Made by a program: the position numbers and the translations under genes. 64,000 nucleotides of DNA from Citrobacter sp. On2M (GTDB taxonomy: Bacteria; Pseudomonadota; Gammaproteobacteria; Enterobacterales; Enterobacteriaceae), in assembly GCF_018035235.1 (NCBI RefSeq), contig NZ_WPCV01000002.1:248001-312000 (forward strand), given 5' to 3'. Position 1 is the stretch's first letter, and each line of letters opens with the position of its first letter. The notes beneath the pieces were generated by a model. The model was not told the DNA's origin, ran no database searches, and saw nothing but the letters and a program-made list of their open reading frames with translations. Below, in pieces: positions 9,704 to 21,950 of the stretch.

Positions 9704-12559
9704 TTATAGCGCGGCGATAACCGCCTGCTGCTCAATCAGCTTCGCTTTGGCTTCTGCGTAACCGTCCAGCTTCTCACGTTCTTTGGCGATCACCGCTTCC
9801 GGGGCGCGAGCAACGAAACCTTCGTTGGACAGTTTGCCTTCGATACGGGCAATCTCACCTTCAATTTTCGCCACTTCTTTTGCCAGACGCGCCAGTTCAT
9901 CATCTTTGTTGATGAGACCCGCCATCGGGATCAGTAGCTCGGCACCGTCGATGATTTTGGTCACGGAGACCGGACCTTTGTCATCGGCAGGTAGCACGGT
10001 GATGCTTTCCAGACGCGCCAGGTTCAGCAGGAAGCTCTTGTTATCGTTCACACGACGCATCGCATCCGCGCTGCAACCACGCAGCAACAGCTCCAGCGGT
10101 TTACCCGGGGCAATGTTCATTTCCGCGCGGATGTTACGTACGGCAACGATCGCCTGCTTCAGCCATTCGGTATCAGAAGCCGCCGCTTCATCAACCTGTG
10201 CGGCGTTATATTCCGGGAACGGCTGCAGCATGATGGTATCAGCGGTGTTGCCACAAATTACTTTCACGCGCTGCCAGATGGTCTCGGTGATGAACGGAAT
10301 AATCGGGTGCGCCAGGCGCAGCAGACCTTCCAGCACGGTGACCAGCGTATTACGGGTGCCGCGCAGTTCAGCATCAGTTCCTCCGGTCATTACCGGCTTG
10401 GTCAGCTCCAGATACCAGTCGCAGAACTGGTTCCAGGTGAATTCGTACAGGATGCCCGCGGCGATATCGAAGCGGAAGTTATCCAGCGCTTCGCGGTACG
10501 CTTTAACGGTCTGGTTGAATTCAGCCAGGATCCAGCGGTCGGCCAGCGACAGGGTCATTTCGCCGCCGTTAAAGCCGCAATCCTGATCTTCGGTGTTCAT
10601 CAGCACGAAGCGGCTGGCGTTCCACAGCTTGTTACAGAAGTTACGGTAACCTTCCAGACGCTTCATATCCCAGTTGATATCGCGACCGGTGGAGGCGAGT
10701 GCGGCCAGGGTAAAGCGCAGGGCGTCGGTGCCGTGCGGCTCGATGCCGTTCGGGAACTGCTTCTCGGTACGTTTGGCGATCTTCTCGGCCAGCTGCGGCT
10801 GCATCATGTTGCCGGTACGTTTTTCCAGCAGCTCCGGCAGGGAGATACCGTCGACCATATCCAGCGGGTCAATTACGTTGCCCTTGGATTTGGACATCTT
10901 CTGGCCTTCGTCGTCACGGATCAGACCGGTCATGTAGACGGTATGGAACGGAACCTGCGGCTTGCCGTTTTCATCTTTGATGAAATGCATGGTCATCATG
11001 ATCATGCGGGCAATCCAGAAGAAGATGATGTCGAAGCCGGAAACCATCACGCTGGTTGGGTGGAACTGACGCAGCGCGTCGGTATTTTCCGGCCAGCCCA
11101 GGGTAGAGAAGGTCCACAGCGCGGAGGAGAACCAGGTGTCGAGAACGTCTTCGTCCTGACGCAGCGCAACGTCGGCGCCGAGGTTGTTTTCCTGACGCAC
11201 TTCGTCTTCGGTACGGCCAACGTAGACGTTACCCGCCTCGTCGTACCATGCCGGGATACGGTGACCCCACCACAGCTGACGGGAGATACACCAGTCCTGA
11301 ATATCGCGCATCCAGGAGAAGTACATGTTTTCGTACTGCTTCGGTACGAACTGAATGTCGCCGTTCTCTACCGCTTCTACCGCCGGTTTCGCCAGCACAT
11401 CGGCACGGACGTACCACTGGTCGGTCAGCATCGGTTCGATAACCACGCCGCCACGGTCGCCGTAAGGTACGGTCAGATCGTGAGGTTTGATCTCTTCCAG
11501 CAGGCCCAGCGCGTCGATGGTTGCAACGATCGCTTTACGTGCAGCAAAGCGTTCCAGCTTCTGGAATTCAGCCGGGATTTCACTGGAGTAAACGTCAGAC
11601 TCTTCGCCTTTGGTATCGTACACTTCCGCCGTTTCGCGGATGTCGCCGTCAAAGGTCAGAATGTTGATCATCGGCAGGCCGTGACGTTTCCCGACTTCGT
11701 AGTCGTTGAAATCGTGTGCCGGGGTGATCTTCACGCAGCCGGTGCCTTTTTCCATGTCGGCGTGTTCGTCACCGACGATCGGAATGCGGCGGTTAACCAG
11801 CGGCAGGATCAGGAATTTGCCGATCAGATCTTTATAACGCGGATCTTCCGGGTTCACGGCCACGCCGGTATCGCCCAGAATGGTTTCCGGACGGGTAGTC
11901 GCCACGACCAGGTAATCTTTACCGTCAGCGGTTTTCGCGCCGTCGGCCAGTGGATAGCGGATGTGCCACATCGAGCCTTTAGACTCGCGGTTTTCCACTT
12001 CCAGATCAGAGATAGCAGTGCGCAGTTTCGGATCCCAGTTTACCAGGCGCTTGCCACGGTAAATCAGGTCTTCTTTGTACAGGCGAACAAAGACTTCTTT
12101 CACGGCATTGGAAAGACCTTCGTCCATGGTGAAGCGCTCGCGCTCCCAGTCAACGGAGTTGCCGAGACGGCGCATCTGACGGGTAATGGTGCCGCCGGAT
12201 TCCGCTTTCCACTGCCAGATTTTGTCGATGAAGGCATCGCGACCGTAGTCGTGACGGGTTTTACCTTCTTCAGCGGCAATCTTACGCTCAACCACCATTT
12301 GGGTGGCGATACCCGCGTGGTCGGTACCGGCCTGCCACAGAGTGTTTTTACCCTGCATGCGCTGGTAGCGAATCATGGTATCCATGATGGTTTGCTGGAA
12401 AGCATGACCCATATGCAAACTGCCGGTGACGTTCGGCGGCGGGATCATGATGCAGAAGGACTCTTTGCTTTCATCGCCGTTAGGTTTGAAATAGCCCTGC
12501 TTTTCCCAGTGCTCGTAAAGCGGCTGTTCGATATCTTGTGGGTTGTATGTCTTTTCCAT
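9704..12559 (-). CDS. valS: Valyl-tRNA synthetase
   Basis: This 951-residue class I synthetase charges tRNA-Val. The ATP-binding signature HMGH lies at residues 49-52 and KMSKS near residue 554. The inserted editing domain (CP1) lies between them, and a C-terminal coiled-coil arm is visible in the repeated Glu/Lys/Ala segment that ends the protein. Its start overlaps the holC stop by one base (TAATG), so the two are translationally coupled, as in E. coli. Confidence 0.97.
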   Translation of the reverse strand: MEKTYNPQDIEQPLYEHWEKQGYFKPNGDESKESFCIMIPPPNVTGSLHMGHAFQQTIMDTMIRYQRMQGKNTLWQAGTDHAGIATQMVVERKIAAEEGKTRHDYGRDAFIDKIWQWKAESGGTITRQMRRLGNSVDWERERFTMDEGLSNAVKEVFVRLYKEDLIYRGKRLVNWDPKLRTAISDLEVENRESKGSMWHIRYPLADGAKTADGKDYLVVATTRPETILGDTGVAVNPEDPRYKDLIGKFLILPLVNRRIPIVGDEHADMEKGTGCVKITPAHDFNDYEVGKRHGLPMINILTFDGDIRETAEVYDTKGEESDVYSSEIPAEFQKLERFAARKAIVATIDALGLLEEIKPHDLTVPYGDRGGVVIEPMLTDQWYVRADVLAKPAVEAVENGDIQFVPKQYENMYFSWMRDIQDWCISRQLWWGHRIPAWYDEAGNVYVGRTEDEVRQENNLGADVALRQDEDVLDTWFSSALWTFSTLGWPENTDALRQFHPTSVMVSGFDIIFFWIARMIMMTMHFIKDENGKPQVPFHTVYMTGLIRDDEGQKMSKSKGNVIDPLDMVDGISLPELLEKRTGNMMQPQLAEKIAKRTEKQFPNGIEPHGTDALRFTLAALASTGRDINWDMKRLEGYRNFCNKLWNASRFVLMNTEDQDCGFNGGEMTLSLADRWILAEFNQTVKAYREALDNFRFDIAAGILYEFTWNQFCDWYLELTKPVMTGGTDAELRGTRNTLVTVLEGLLRLAHPIIPFITETIWQRVKVICGNTADTIMLQPFPEYNAAQVDEAAASDTEWLKQAIVAVRNIRAEMNIAPGKPLELLLRGCSADAMRRVNDNKSFLLNLARLESITVLPADDKGPVSVTKIIDGAELLIPMAGLINKDDELARLAKEVAKIEGEIARIEGKLSNEGFVARAPEAVIAKEREKLDGYAEAKAKLIEQQAVIAAL

Positions 12560-13002
12560 TATTTCCAGGTTGCCGTATTCAGGTTAAAACCAGCCACGCG
12601 GTAAGCTTTGTAGCGATCACGTGCCGATTGTTTCAAAGAATCTTCGTAAGGGACGAAGTCTATCACTTCTGTGAAAGCGGTGGCAAAATCTGCAAAGCCA
12701 ACGCGCAAACTGATGAGCAGGTCACGTGGGCTGCTGTTGCGTTTTTCTGGCCAGGCAATCTCTACCGGGGCGCCGCCTCTGGGGCCTTCACCCGCCAGAT
12801 TATGCGGAACAAAGCTTTCTGCCGGTCTTGCCCACAGAGCTTCATCCAGTCGAAGAGCCTGCTTTTCGTTTTCGCAGGCGATCAGCACGCGCTTGCCAGC
12901 CCGCCAACGTTCTGCGGCAATTTCACACACCAGTTGTTCAACGGCGCTTAAGCCATCAACGGTAGTGTCATTATCCAGAAGATAGAACGTCGCATTCTTC
13001 AT
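12559..13002 (-). CDS. holC: DNA polymerase III chi subunit
   Basis: The 147-residue chi subunit links the clamp loader of the replicase to single-strand-binding protein. The sequence from [12 protein letters not shown] to the C-terminus matches E. coli HolC in length and content. An upstream in-frame ATG at 13035 would add 11 residues not present in the family, so 13002 is chosen. It lies between pepA and valS in the conserved order. Confidence 0.95.
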   Translation of the reverse strand: MKNATFYLLDNDTTVDGLSAVEQLVCEIAAERWRAGKRVLIACENEKQALRLDEALWARPAESFVPHNLAGEGPRGGAPVEIAWPEKRNSSPRDLLISLRVGFADFATAFTEVIDFVPYEDSLKQSARDRYKAYRVAGFNLNTATWK

Positions 13003-13036
13003 ATATGGGGCTTCTTGTGGTGAATTTAAATACAAG

Positions 13037-13140
13037 GCCGGGTGACCCGGCCTTATCGCCTGATGGCGACGCTTGCACGTCTTATCAGGCCTACAGCGTG
13101 TTGCTTTGTAGGCCGGATAAGCGTAGCGCCATCCAGCATT
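13037..13140. repeat. BIME / REP cluster between pepA and holC
   Basis: Several REP-like arms are seen: GGCCGGGTGACCCGGCC, GCCTGATGGCGACGC...TTATCAGGCCTAC, and TGTAGGCCGGATAAGCG...GCCATCC. The first palindrome, at the holC-proximal side, could also act as a terminator for pepA. Confidence 0.85.
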
Positions 13141-13146
13141 TACACA

Positions 13147-14661
<1,515 letters not shown>

Positions 14662-14924
14662 CTACGCTCCTGAATCTTAAAGACAACAGCGGTGGCTACG
14701 GATAGAATTGCAAGCTTTCGTAACTCATACCCGCTGTTGCGGTGACTTCGTGTTAATCTTAACGTTATTACGGCATTGGCACGTCAGAACAATTTCTGAG
14801 AGGTGGATCCGTTGAGTATAATGATCTTAGCGACGATTTCGACGACTCAAGAGAATAAATGACGTTTAAGCCATGAAACAAGCTAAATTCCGGCAAAAGA
14901 CGGGTTTTTACGGGCGTATTTAAA

Positions 14925-16025
14925 GTGATAATCATAAGATATCTGGTTCGGGAAACGCTCAAAAGCCAACTTGCGATCCTATTCATCCTGCTTTTGATCT
15001 TCTTTTGTCAAAAGTTAGTCAGGATCCTTGGTGCGGCTGTTGACGGCGACATCCCGGCGAATCTGGTGCTCTCGCTGCTGGGGCTGGGCGTGCCAGAAAT
15101 GGCGCAACTTATCTTGCCCTTAAGCCTGTTCCTCGGGCTGCTGATGACGCTGGGCAAACTGTATACCGAAAGTGAAATTACGGTCATGCATGCCTGTGGG
15201 CTGAGCAAGACTGTGCTTATTAAAGCAGCGATGGTACTGGCGTTGTTTACCAGTATTATTGCGGCGGTCAACGTGATGTGGGCCGGACCGTGGTCCTCCC
15301 GGCATCAGGATGAAGTACTGGCGGAGGCGAAAGCCAACCCCGGTATGGCGGCGCTCGCTCAGGGGCAATTCCAGCAGGCGACTAACGGCGGTTCGGTACT
15401 GTTTATCGAAAGCGTCGACGGCAGTAACTTCAAAGATGTGTTCCTCGCGCAAATCCGCCCGAAAGGTAACGCCCGTCCTTCGGTGGTGGTGGCTGATTCC
15501 GGACATCTTACGCAGATGCGCGATGGCTCCCAGGTCGTAACCCTAAACCAGGGGACGCGCTTTGAAGGGACCGCGCTGCTGCGCGATTTCCGCATTACCG
15601 ACTTCCAGGATTATCAGGCGATTATCGGTCATCAGGCCGTGGCGCTGGATCCAAACGATACCGAACAGATGACCATGCGTACGCTGCTGGCGACCGACAC
15701 CGATCGCGCCCGCGCGGAGCTGACCTGGCGTATCACGTTAGTATTCACCGTATTTATGATGGCACTGATGGTCGTTCCGCTGAGTGTGGTAAACCCGCGT
15801 CAGGGGCGTGTACTGTCCATGCTGCCAGCCATGCTGCTCTATTTGCTGTTCTTCCTGGTGCAGACGTCGCTGAAGTCGAACGGTGGCAAAGGTAAGCTGG
15901 ATCCTGTGTTCTGGATGTGGGTGGTTAACCTGGCTTATCTGGCACTGGCGATTGTGCTCAACCTCTGGGATACGGTGCCGATGCGCCGCTTACGTGCCCG
16001 TTTTATGCGTAAAGGAGCGGTATAA
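14925..16025 (+). CDS. lptF: LPS export ABC transporter permease LptF
   Basis: The 366-residue inner-membrane protein is half of the LptFG permease that, with LptB, extracts lipopolysaccharide and feeds it to LptC/A/D. The sequence is nearly that of E. coli LptF, with N-terminal membrane segments, a periplasmic jellyroll region (about 130-260) and three C-terminal membrane segments. The start codon is GTG at 14925. The stop overlaps the lptG start by one base (TAATG). Confidence 0.96.
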   Translation: MIIIRYLVRETLKSQLAILFILLLIFFCQKLVRILGAAVDGDIPANLVLSLLGLGVPEMAQLILPLSLFLGLLMTLGKLYTESEITVMHACGLSKTVLIKAAMVLALFTSIIAAVNVMWAGPWSSRHQDEVLAEAKANPGMAALAQGQFQQATNGGSVLFIESVDGSNFKDVFLAQIRPKGNARPSVVVADSGHLTQMRDGSQVVTLNQGTRFEGTALLRDFRITDFQDYQAIIGHQAVALDPNDTEQMTMRTLLATDTDRARAELTWRITLVFTVFMMALMVVPLSVVNPRQGRVLSMLPAMLLYLLFFLVQTSLKSNGGKGKLDPVFWMWVVNLAYLALAIVLNLWDTVPMRRLRARFMRKGAV

Positions 16026-17107
16026 TGCAGCCCTTTGGTGTACTTGACCGCTATATCGGTAAAACCATTTTCACCACCATCATGATGACATTGTTCATGC
16101 TGGTGTCGCTCTCCGGGATCATCAAGTTTGTCGACCAGCTGAAAAAAGCCGGGCAGGGGAGCTACGATGCGATGGGTGCCGGGCTGTATACCCTGCTCAG
16201 CGCGCCGAAAGATATCCAGATCTTCTTCCCGATGGCGGCGCTGCTGGGGGCTTTGTTGGGGCTGGGCATGTTGGCCCAGCGCAGTGAACTGGTGGTGATG
16301 CAGGCTTCCGGCTTTACCCGTATGCAAGTGGCGTTATCGGTGATGAAAACCGCGATTCCGCTGGTGCTGCTGACGATGGCCATCGGCGAATGGGTTGCGC
16401 CGCAGGGTGAACAGATGGCGCGTAACTACCGTGCCCAGCAGATGTACGGCGGCTCGCTGCTCTCTACCCAGCAGGGGTTGTGGGCGAAAGACGGGGACAA
16501 CTTTGTTTACATCGAGCGGGTGAAAGGTGACGCTGAGCTAGGTGGAATCAGCATCTACGCCTTTAACGACAAACGTCGTTTGCAGTCTGTTCGCTATGCT
16601 GCCAGCGCGACGTTTGACCCGGAGCAAAAGGTCTGGCGTTTGTCGCAGGTGGATGAGTCCAACCTGACCGACCCGAAACAAATCACCGGTTCGCAGACGG
16701 TGAGCGGCACCTGGAAAACCAACCTGACGCCTGACAAGCTCGGCGTCGTGGCGTTGGATCCTGACGCGTTGTCGATTAGTGGTCTGCATAATTACGTGAA
16801 GTACCTGAAGTCGAGCGGCCAGGATGCCGGACGCTACCAGCTCAATATGTGGAGCAAAGTGTTCCAGCCGCTGTCGGTGGCGGTCATGATGCTGATGGCG
16901 CTGTCGTTTATCTTCGGCCCACTGCGTAGCGTCCCGATGGGTGTGCGTGTAGTGACGGGGATTAGCTTCGGTTTTGTATTTTATGTGCTGGACCAAATCT
17001 TTGGCCCGCTGACGCTGGTGTACGGCATTCCGCCGATTATTGGCGCGCTGCTGCCAAGCGCCAGCTTCTTCCTGATAAGCCTGTGGCTGATGCTGCGTAA
17101 ATCGTAA
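16025..17107 (+). CDS. lptG: LPS export ABC transporter permease LptG
   Basis: The 360-residue partner of LptF has the same layout: membrane segments at the N-terminus, a periplasmic jellyroll, and a C-terminal membrane bundle ending SLWLMLRKS. Translation is coupled to lptF. A strong hairpin follows at 17114-17136. Both genes are essential in relatives. Confidence 0.96.
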   Translation: MQPFGVLDRYIGKTIFTTIMMTLFMLVSLSGIIKFVDQLKKAGQGSYDAMGAGLYTLLSAPKDIQIFFPMAALLGALLGLGMLAQRSELVVMQASGFTRMQVALSVMKTAIPLVLLTMAIGEWVAPQGEQMARNYRAQQMYGGSLLSTQQGLWAKDGDNFVYIERVKGDAELGGISIYAFNDKRRLQSVRYAASATFDPEQKVWRLSQVDESNLTDPKQITGSQTVSGTWKTNLTPDKLGVVALDPDALSISGLHNYVKYLKSSGQDAGRYQLNMWSKVFQPLSVAVMMLMALSFIFGPLRSVPMGVRVVTGISFGFVFYVLDQIFGPLTLVYGIPPIIGALLPSASFFLISLWLMLRKS

Positions 17108-17113
17108 TATCTA

Positions 17114-17136
17114 CCCCTCCCGCTGTGCGGGAGGGG
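17114..17136. terminator. Hairpin between convergent lptG and yjgR
   Basis: CCCCTCCCGC and GCGGGAGGGG form a perfect 10-bp stem with a TGT loop. There is no strong U-tract on either strand, but the position between convergent genes fits a bidirectional terminator. Confidence 0.65.
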
Positions 17137-17145
17137 AGCTTCCTG

Positions 17146-18648
17146 TTAGCGTTTTCTCCCACCCATCAAACTGCCCAACATGCCACGGATTATCTGATTA
17201 GTGACCTGTCGCGCCGCGCTTTTCGCCACGCTCTGTACCACGCCATCGCGCTTGCCGCCGCGCGGTCCGGTACTGCCAAACAAAATATCCTTCAACCCAG
17301 CGAGAATACCGTCGTCAACCTCGACCGCTTTACCGTTGGCGGGAGGCGTATTTTGCTGCTCGGGGCTGGCTTGCACGCCTTGCTGTAAACGCTCATAGGC
17401 GGATTCGCGGTCGATCTCTTCCTCATATTTGCCGTACAGCGAGGAGTGATTGATCAGCCCGTTGCGCTCGTCGTCGGTCACCGGTCCCATGCGGGAACAC
17501 GGGGCAATTACCATCGCCCGCTCCACCATCGACGGGCTGCCTTTGGCGTCCAGAAACGACACCAGTGCCTCGCCGGTGCCCAACTCCTGAATGGCTTTCT
17601 CGGTATCAAACGCCGGGTTGGCGCGCATGGTTTGCGCCGCGCTTTTCACCGCTTTCTGATCTTTTGGCGTGAACGCGCGCAGGGCGTGCTGCACGCGGTT
17701 ACCCAACTGACCGAGCACGTTGTCCGGAATATCGGCCGGGTTTTGTGAGACGAACCACACGCCGACCCCTTTCGAGCGGATCAGGCGTATGACTTGTTCG
17801 ATTTTATCCAGCAGCACCTGCGGAGCGTCGTTGAACAGCAGATGCGCTTCATCAAAGAAGAACACCAGTTTGGGCTTCTCCAGATCGCCTGCTTCCGGCA
17901 GCTGTTCGTACAGTTCGGAGAGCATCCACAGCAGGCTGGCGGCGTACAGTTTGGGCATCTGATAGAGCTTCTCGGCGCTGAGGATGTTGATCATCCCTTT
18001 GCCGTTGGCGTCGGTACGCATCCAGTCTTTGATATCCAGCATCGGTTCGCCAAAGAAGTGCGCCGCACCCTGCTGCTCCAGCGAAAGCAGTCCGCGCTGG
18101 ATAGCCCCGACCGAAGCGCTGCTGATATTGCCGTACTGATTCTGGAAGGATTTGGCGTTATCGCCGATGTACTGAGTGATGGCCCGCAGGTCTTTGAAAT
18201 CGAGAAGCAGCAGGCCCTGGTCGTCGGCAATGCGGAAGATAATATCCAGCACGCCAGACTGCACGTCGTTGAGGTTCAGCAGACGGGCCAGCAGCAGCGG
18301 CCCGAGGTCAGATACCGTGGCTCGCACCGGGTGGCCTTTCTCACCGAAGATATCCCACACCGTGACCGGATTAGCATGCGGTTGCCAGTCGGTAATACCG
18401 ATGTTTTTCAGGCGGGCGAGCAGCTTTTCAGAGGTTTGTCCTTCCTCGGCCACGCCGGTTAAGTCGCCTTTCACATCAGCCATAAATACCGGTACGCCAA
18501 TCCCGGAGAGCGATTCGGCCAGTTTTTGTAGGGTGACGGTTTTGCCGGTCCCGGTCGCGCCGGTAATCAGCCCGTGACGGTTGGCCATGCCTGGCAGCAA
18601 AAACAGTTCTGTGTCCGGCGTGCGGGCAATTAGCAGGGGTGCGCTCAT
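17146..18648 (-). CDS. yjgR: Helicase HerA-like ATPase of the DUF853 family
   Basis: The 500-residue protein is a P-loop ATPase of the DUF853 / HerA-like group. Walker A is GATGTGKT at residues 30-37, and Walker B is in [11 protein letters not shown]. The C-terminus has a basic, glycine-rich stretch (GPRGGKRDG) and ends GSLMGGRKR. Its cellular role is not established. The chosen ATG at 18648 has GAGGAAAT upstream; an ATG 15 bases further upstream would overlap that Shine-Dalgarno. Confidence 0.9.
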   Translation of the reverse strand: MSAPLLIARTPDTELFLLPGMANRHGLITGATGTGKTVTLQKLAESLSGIGVPVFMADVKGDLTGVAEEGQTSEKLLARLKNIGITDWQPHANPVTVWDIFGEKGHPVRATVSDLGPLLLARLLNLNDVQSGVLDIIFRIADDQGLLLLDFKDLRAITQYIGDNAKSFQNQYGNISSASVGAIQRGLLSLEQQGAAHFFGEPMLDIKDWMRTDANGKGMINILSAEKLYQMPKLYAASLLWMLSELYEQLPEAGDLEKPKLVFFFDEAHLLFNDAPQVLLDKIEQVIRLIRSKGVGVWFVSQNPADIPDNVLGQLGNRVQHALRAFTPKDQKAVKSAAQTMRANPAFDTEKAIQELGTGEALVSFLDAKGSPSMVERAMVIAPCSRMGPVTDDERNGLINHSSLYGKYEEEIDRESAYERLQQGVQASPEQQNTPPANGKAVEVDDGILAGLKDILFGSTGPRGGKRDGVVQSVAKSAARQVTNQIIRGMLGSLMGGRKR

Positions 18649-18727
18649 TGAGATTTCCTCCATTTATCCTGCCTGGAGTATAGGCAATGTCCATCAAAGA
18701 GAGTATGCGATGGCGAGAGAAAATGAC

Positions 18728-19726
18728 TTAAAGCGTATTGCCGTGATAAATCTGATACCCCAGATCCACGGTGTTGTGGTTATGGTCGTTGTTCTTGATT
18801 TTGCTCAGCAACATCTGCGCCGCCATGCGGCCAATGTCAAAACGTGGGGTGATCACGCTGGCAAGGCTGGGGATCATCTGCCTGCCCATTTCCAGTCCGT
18901 GAAAACCAGCAATCGAGATCTGCTCCGGAACGGCCAGCTCACGCTCGCGGCACAGCAATAGCGCGCCCATCGCAATATCGTCGTTGGTGCAAAAGACACC
19001 GTCTACATCCGGATGCGCGGTGAGCGCGTCCCGCATCATCTGGGTGCCGAGATGAATGGACGAAATAGAGCGCGGATTGACGCGCAGCGGCATCAGACCC
19101 CGACGCGTCATGGCATCGCAGTAGCCGCGATAGCGCTGTTCATCGCGGACGTCGTCTTTCGAACCAAGGTAGAGGATTTTGCGCCGCTGGCGTTTATCCA
19201 GCATGGTGCTGACCATATCAAACGCGGCCTGACGGTTATCGAAACCTACTTCCATGTCCAGACGATCGCCCTGAATGTCCATTAGCTCGACCACCGGAAT
19301 GTTGGCAGAGCGCAGGAATTTAACCGTGCGCAGAGTGTGATATTTCTCGGACAGGATAATGCCGTCGATATTGTACGACAGCAGGTTGATCACCGACTCT
19401 TCCTCGGATTCCCGGTCATAATTGTAGTTGGCGATCAGCGTCTGATAGTTATGGTCTGAAGTGACTGACTCAATACCGGCCAGAATGTCAGCGAACAGCT
19501 GATTTTGAAACGAGGGGATCAGCACGCCGAGCGTATAGCTTTGCGCGTTCAGCAGCATCGCGGGCGCGCGGTTGGGGATGTAATTAATCTCCTCCATAAT
19601 CTGCGCAATGCGTTCACCGGTTTCCTTTGCGACCTTTTTCGGCGAGCGAATGTAGCGGCTCACCGTCATTTTGGTCACGCCCGCCAGCGTGGCGATATCT
19701 TGCAAAGAAATTCTGTGGTTCCTCAT
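18728..19726 (-). CDS. idnR: LacI-family regulator of idonate catabolism
   Basis: The 332-residue LacI/GalR-type regulator has an N-terminal helix-turn-helix (SLQDIATLAGVTKMTVSRYI, about residues 7-26) and a periplasmic-binding-protein-like effector domain. In E. coli IdnR activates the idn genes with idonate or 5-ketogluconate and cross-acts with GntR. It is the last gene of the idnD-O-T-R operon, 52 bases after idnT. Confidence 0.93.
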   Translation of the reverse strand: MRNHRISLQDIATLAGVTKMTVSRYIRSPKKVAKETGERIAQIMEEINYIPNRAPAMLLNAQSYTLGVLIPSFQNQLFADILAGIESVTSDHNYQTLIANYNYDRESEEESVINLLSYNIDGIILSEKYHTLRTVKFLRSANIPVVELMDIQGDRLDMEVGFDNRQAAFDMVSTMLDKRQRRKILYLGSKDDVRDEQRYRGYCDAMTRRGLMPLRVNPRSISSIHLGTQMMRDALTAHPDVDGVFCTNDDIAMGALLLCRERELAVPEQISIAGFHGLEMGRQMIPSLASVITPRFDIGRMAAQMLLSKIKNNDHNHNTVDLGYQIYHGNTL

Positions 19727-19740
19727 TTTCTCTCCAGTGC

Positions 19741-19766
19741 CGGGGAGCGCTGACCTGTGCTCCCCG
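19741..19766 (-). other. Intra-operon hairpin between idnT and idnR
   Basis: CGGGGAGC and GCTCCCCG form an 8-bp stem with a 10-base loop in the gap between idnT and idnR, without a U-tract. It may lower idnR expression or protect the upstream mRNA. Confidence 0.45.
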
Positions 19767-19778
19767 GTGATGACCGTC

Positions 19779-21098
19779 TTAATGCAGGATGGCGTTCAGC
19801 GCCAGAACACCCAGCAGACCCATAATGGAAATCAGCGTCTCCATTACCGTCCATGTGCGCAACGTTTCCCCCACGCTGAGATTAAAGTAGCCTTTAAACA
19901 GCCAGAATCCCGGATCGTTAACGTGGGAGGCAATCACACTGCCCGCGCCGGTAGCCAGCACCATCAGCGCCGGGTCGGCATGAGTGACGTTGATAATCGG
20001 CAGTACCACACCTGCGGTAGTGATAGCCGCCACGGTGGCTGAACCGAGCGCGATGCGCAGCAAAGCGGCAACCGTCCAGCACATCAGCAACGGAGAAAGC
20101 GACGTGCCGGTCATCAGGTGTGAGATATATTGTCCCACGCCGCTGTCGACCAGAACCTGCTTAAATGCACCGCCCCCGGCGATGATAAACACAATCATCG
20201 CGATCGCGCCGATAGAGTCACCAATGATATCCATAATTTGCTCGATCGTACGTCCGTTACGTCGACCAAGGGTAAAAATGGCGAGCACGATAGCAATAAA
20301 TAACGCGACCGCAGGGTTACCGATAAACTCAAAGAACACCCGCACGCTGTTGGTCTTTGGCAGTGTAATTTCGCACACCGCGGCGACCGCCATCAGTATG
20401 ACCGGGATTACCGCCGCAAAGATACTGTTCCAGAACGACGGCATCTCTTCTTCGGTGAACAGATGCGGGTTGAACAACCCTTCCGGCGGTGCTTTCTCAA
20501 AGCGGGTCAGCAGCTTAGAAAACAGCGGCCCGGCGACAATCACCGTCGGGATAGTAATAATAAATCCGTACAGCAGAGTGGTACCGAGATTGGCCTCGAA
20601 AATGGTGGCAATCGCGGTGGGGCCCGGATGCGGCGGCAGAAAACAGTGGGTCACGGACAGCGCGGCGACCATCGGTACGCCGACATACAGCAGCGGCAGG
20701 CCGGACGAGGCCACCACCGTAAATACCAGCGGCAGCAGCAGAACAAAGCCGACTTCGAAGAACATCGCTAGACCGACGACCAGACCGGTGATCACCAACG
20801 CCCACTGCACGCGTTTCTTACCAAACGTGCCAATCAGCGTGGTGGCAATGCGCTGAGCCGCACCGGTATCGGAAATCAGCTTACCGAGCATTGCGCCGAA
20901 GCCGAGGATCATCGCCAGCCCGCCGAGCGTGCCGCCGATCCCATTTTGTATTGAGTGCAGAACGGCCTGGGCATCCATCCCTTCGGCAAAACCAACGACC
21001 GCCGCCACCAGGACCAGAGCAATAAAGCCGTTAACTTTAAAGCCAATCATCAGGACCAGGAGCAGCGCGACGCCTGCCGCAATTATTATTAATGGCAT
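19779..21098 (-). CDS. idnT: Gnt-family L-idonate / gluconate transporter
   Basis: This 439-residue inner-membrane protein belongs to the GntP family of proton symporters, with about twelve hydrophobic segments and the family motif HCFLPPHPGPTAIA. It imports L-idonate and related sugar acids. It is cotranscribed between idnO and idnR. Its intact sequence contrasts with the wrecked family member gntP at 46190-46772. Confidence 0.94.
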   Translation of the reverse strand: MPLIIIAAGVALLLVLMIGFKVNGFIALVLVAAVVGFAEGMDAQAVLHSIQNGIGGTLGGLAMILGFGAMLGKLISDTGAAQRIATTLIGTFGKKRVQWALVITGLVVGLAMFFEVGFVLLLPLVFTVVASSGLPLLYVGVPMVAALSVTHCFLPPHPGPTAIATIFEANLGTTLLYGFIITIPTVIVAGPLFSKLLTRFEKAPPEGLFNPHLFTEEEMPSFWNSIFAAVIPVILMAVAAVCEITLPKTNSVRVFFEFIGNPAVALFIAIVLAIFTLGRRNGRTIEQIMDIIGDSIGAIAMIVFIIAGGGAFKQVLVDSGVGQYISHLMTGTSLSPLLMCWTVAALLRIALGSATVAAITTAGVVLPIINVTHADPALMVLATGAGSVIASHVNDPGFWLFKGYFNLSVGETLRTWTVMETLISIMGLLGVLALNAILH

Positions 21099-21140
21099 AA
21101 TCGTTTCTCTTTAAATTATTTAGAGTGGTGTGCCAAAAAT

Positions 21141-21158
21141 GCAGCGCCTGGGCGCTGC
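21141..21158 (-). other. Intra-operon hairpin between idnO and idnT
   Basis: GCAGCGC-CTGG-GCGCTGC is a perfect 7-bp stem-loop in the 76-base gap between idnO and idnT. No U-tract follows; an mRNA-stability role is the simplest reading. Confidence 0.45.
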
Positions 21159-21174
21159 GTGATGTTGCGTTGTA

Positions 21175-21942
21175 TCAGACGGCGACGAGCATGCCGCCAT
21201 CGACAAACAACAGGTGCCCGTTAACAAAATCGGATGCTTTAGAAGAGAGGAATACCGCCGCGCCAATTAGCTCCTGCGGATCGCCCCAGCGCGCCGCTGG
21301 CGTACGTTTGCACAGCCAGGAAGTGAAGGCTTCATCCTCGACCAGCGCTTTGGTCATTTCGGTTTTAAAGTAGCCCGGGGCGATACCGTTGACCTGGATA
21401 TTGTGGCGCGCCAGCTCAACGCACATTCCGCGGGTGAGCATTTTTACCGCGCCTTTAGAGGCGGCGTACGGCGTGATGGTGTCGCGGCCCAGCTCGCTCT
21501 GCATGGAGCAGATGTTGATGACCTTCCCGGCCTGACGTTCCACCATGCGACGCGTTACCGCCTGCGAGACCAGGAATACCGCCGTCTGGTTAACGGCAAT
21601 CACATCGTTCCAGTCCTGTTCCGGGAATTCGGTAAACGGATGGCGACGCTGGATACCGGCGTTATTCACCAGCACATCAATTTGGCCAATGTCTTTTTCG
21701 ATATGCTCGATGGCGGCATCAATGTCCTGTTTATGCGTAACATTGAACGGCGCGGCAACGGCGCGGATCCCTTCCTGCTGCAGTTTAGTGACGGCGGCTT
21801 CCGCGCGCTCCGGTGTAATATCATTGACGATAATCTGCGCGCCATATTTACCCAGACCAGTCGCCAGTAAATAACCAATACCCTGGGCCGAACCGGTGAT
21901 CAGAATGTTTTTGCCGTCCAGTGAAAAAAGATCGTTCATCAT
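21175..21942 (-). CDS. idnO: Gluconate 5-dehydrogenase (5-keto-D-gluconate reductase)
   Basis: This short-chain dehydrogenase of about 254 residues reduces 5-ketogluconate to D-gluconate. The nucleotide-binding GSAQGIG motif lies near residue 17, NNAG follows in the middle, and the catalytic YAASK motif is in TPYAASKGAVKML. Two tandem ATG codons (21942 and 21939) are possible starts; AAGGA precedes both, 5 or 8 bases away. idnD ends only 8 bases upstream. Confidence 0.94.
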   Translation of the reverse strand: MMNDLFSLDGKNILITGSAQGIGYLLATGLGKYGAQIIVNDITPERAEAAVTKLQQEGIRAVAAPFNVTHKQDIDAAIEHIEKDIGQIDVLVNNAGIQRRHPFTEFPEQDWNDVIAVNQTAVFLVSQAVTRRMVERQAGKVINICSMQSELGRDTITPYAASKGAVKMLTRGMCVELARHNIQVNGIAPGYFKTEMTKALVEDEAFTSWLCKRTPAARWGDPQELIGAAVFLSSKASDFVNGHLLFVDGGMLVAV

Positions 21943-21950
21943 GCTATTCC

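Noticed and set aside
10307-12604. A 765-codon open frame on the plus strand opposite valS
   Set aside because: It lies entirely antisense to the well-supported valS, has no Shine-Dalgarno at its start, and its composition mirrors the third-position pattern of valS. It is a shadow frame.
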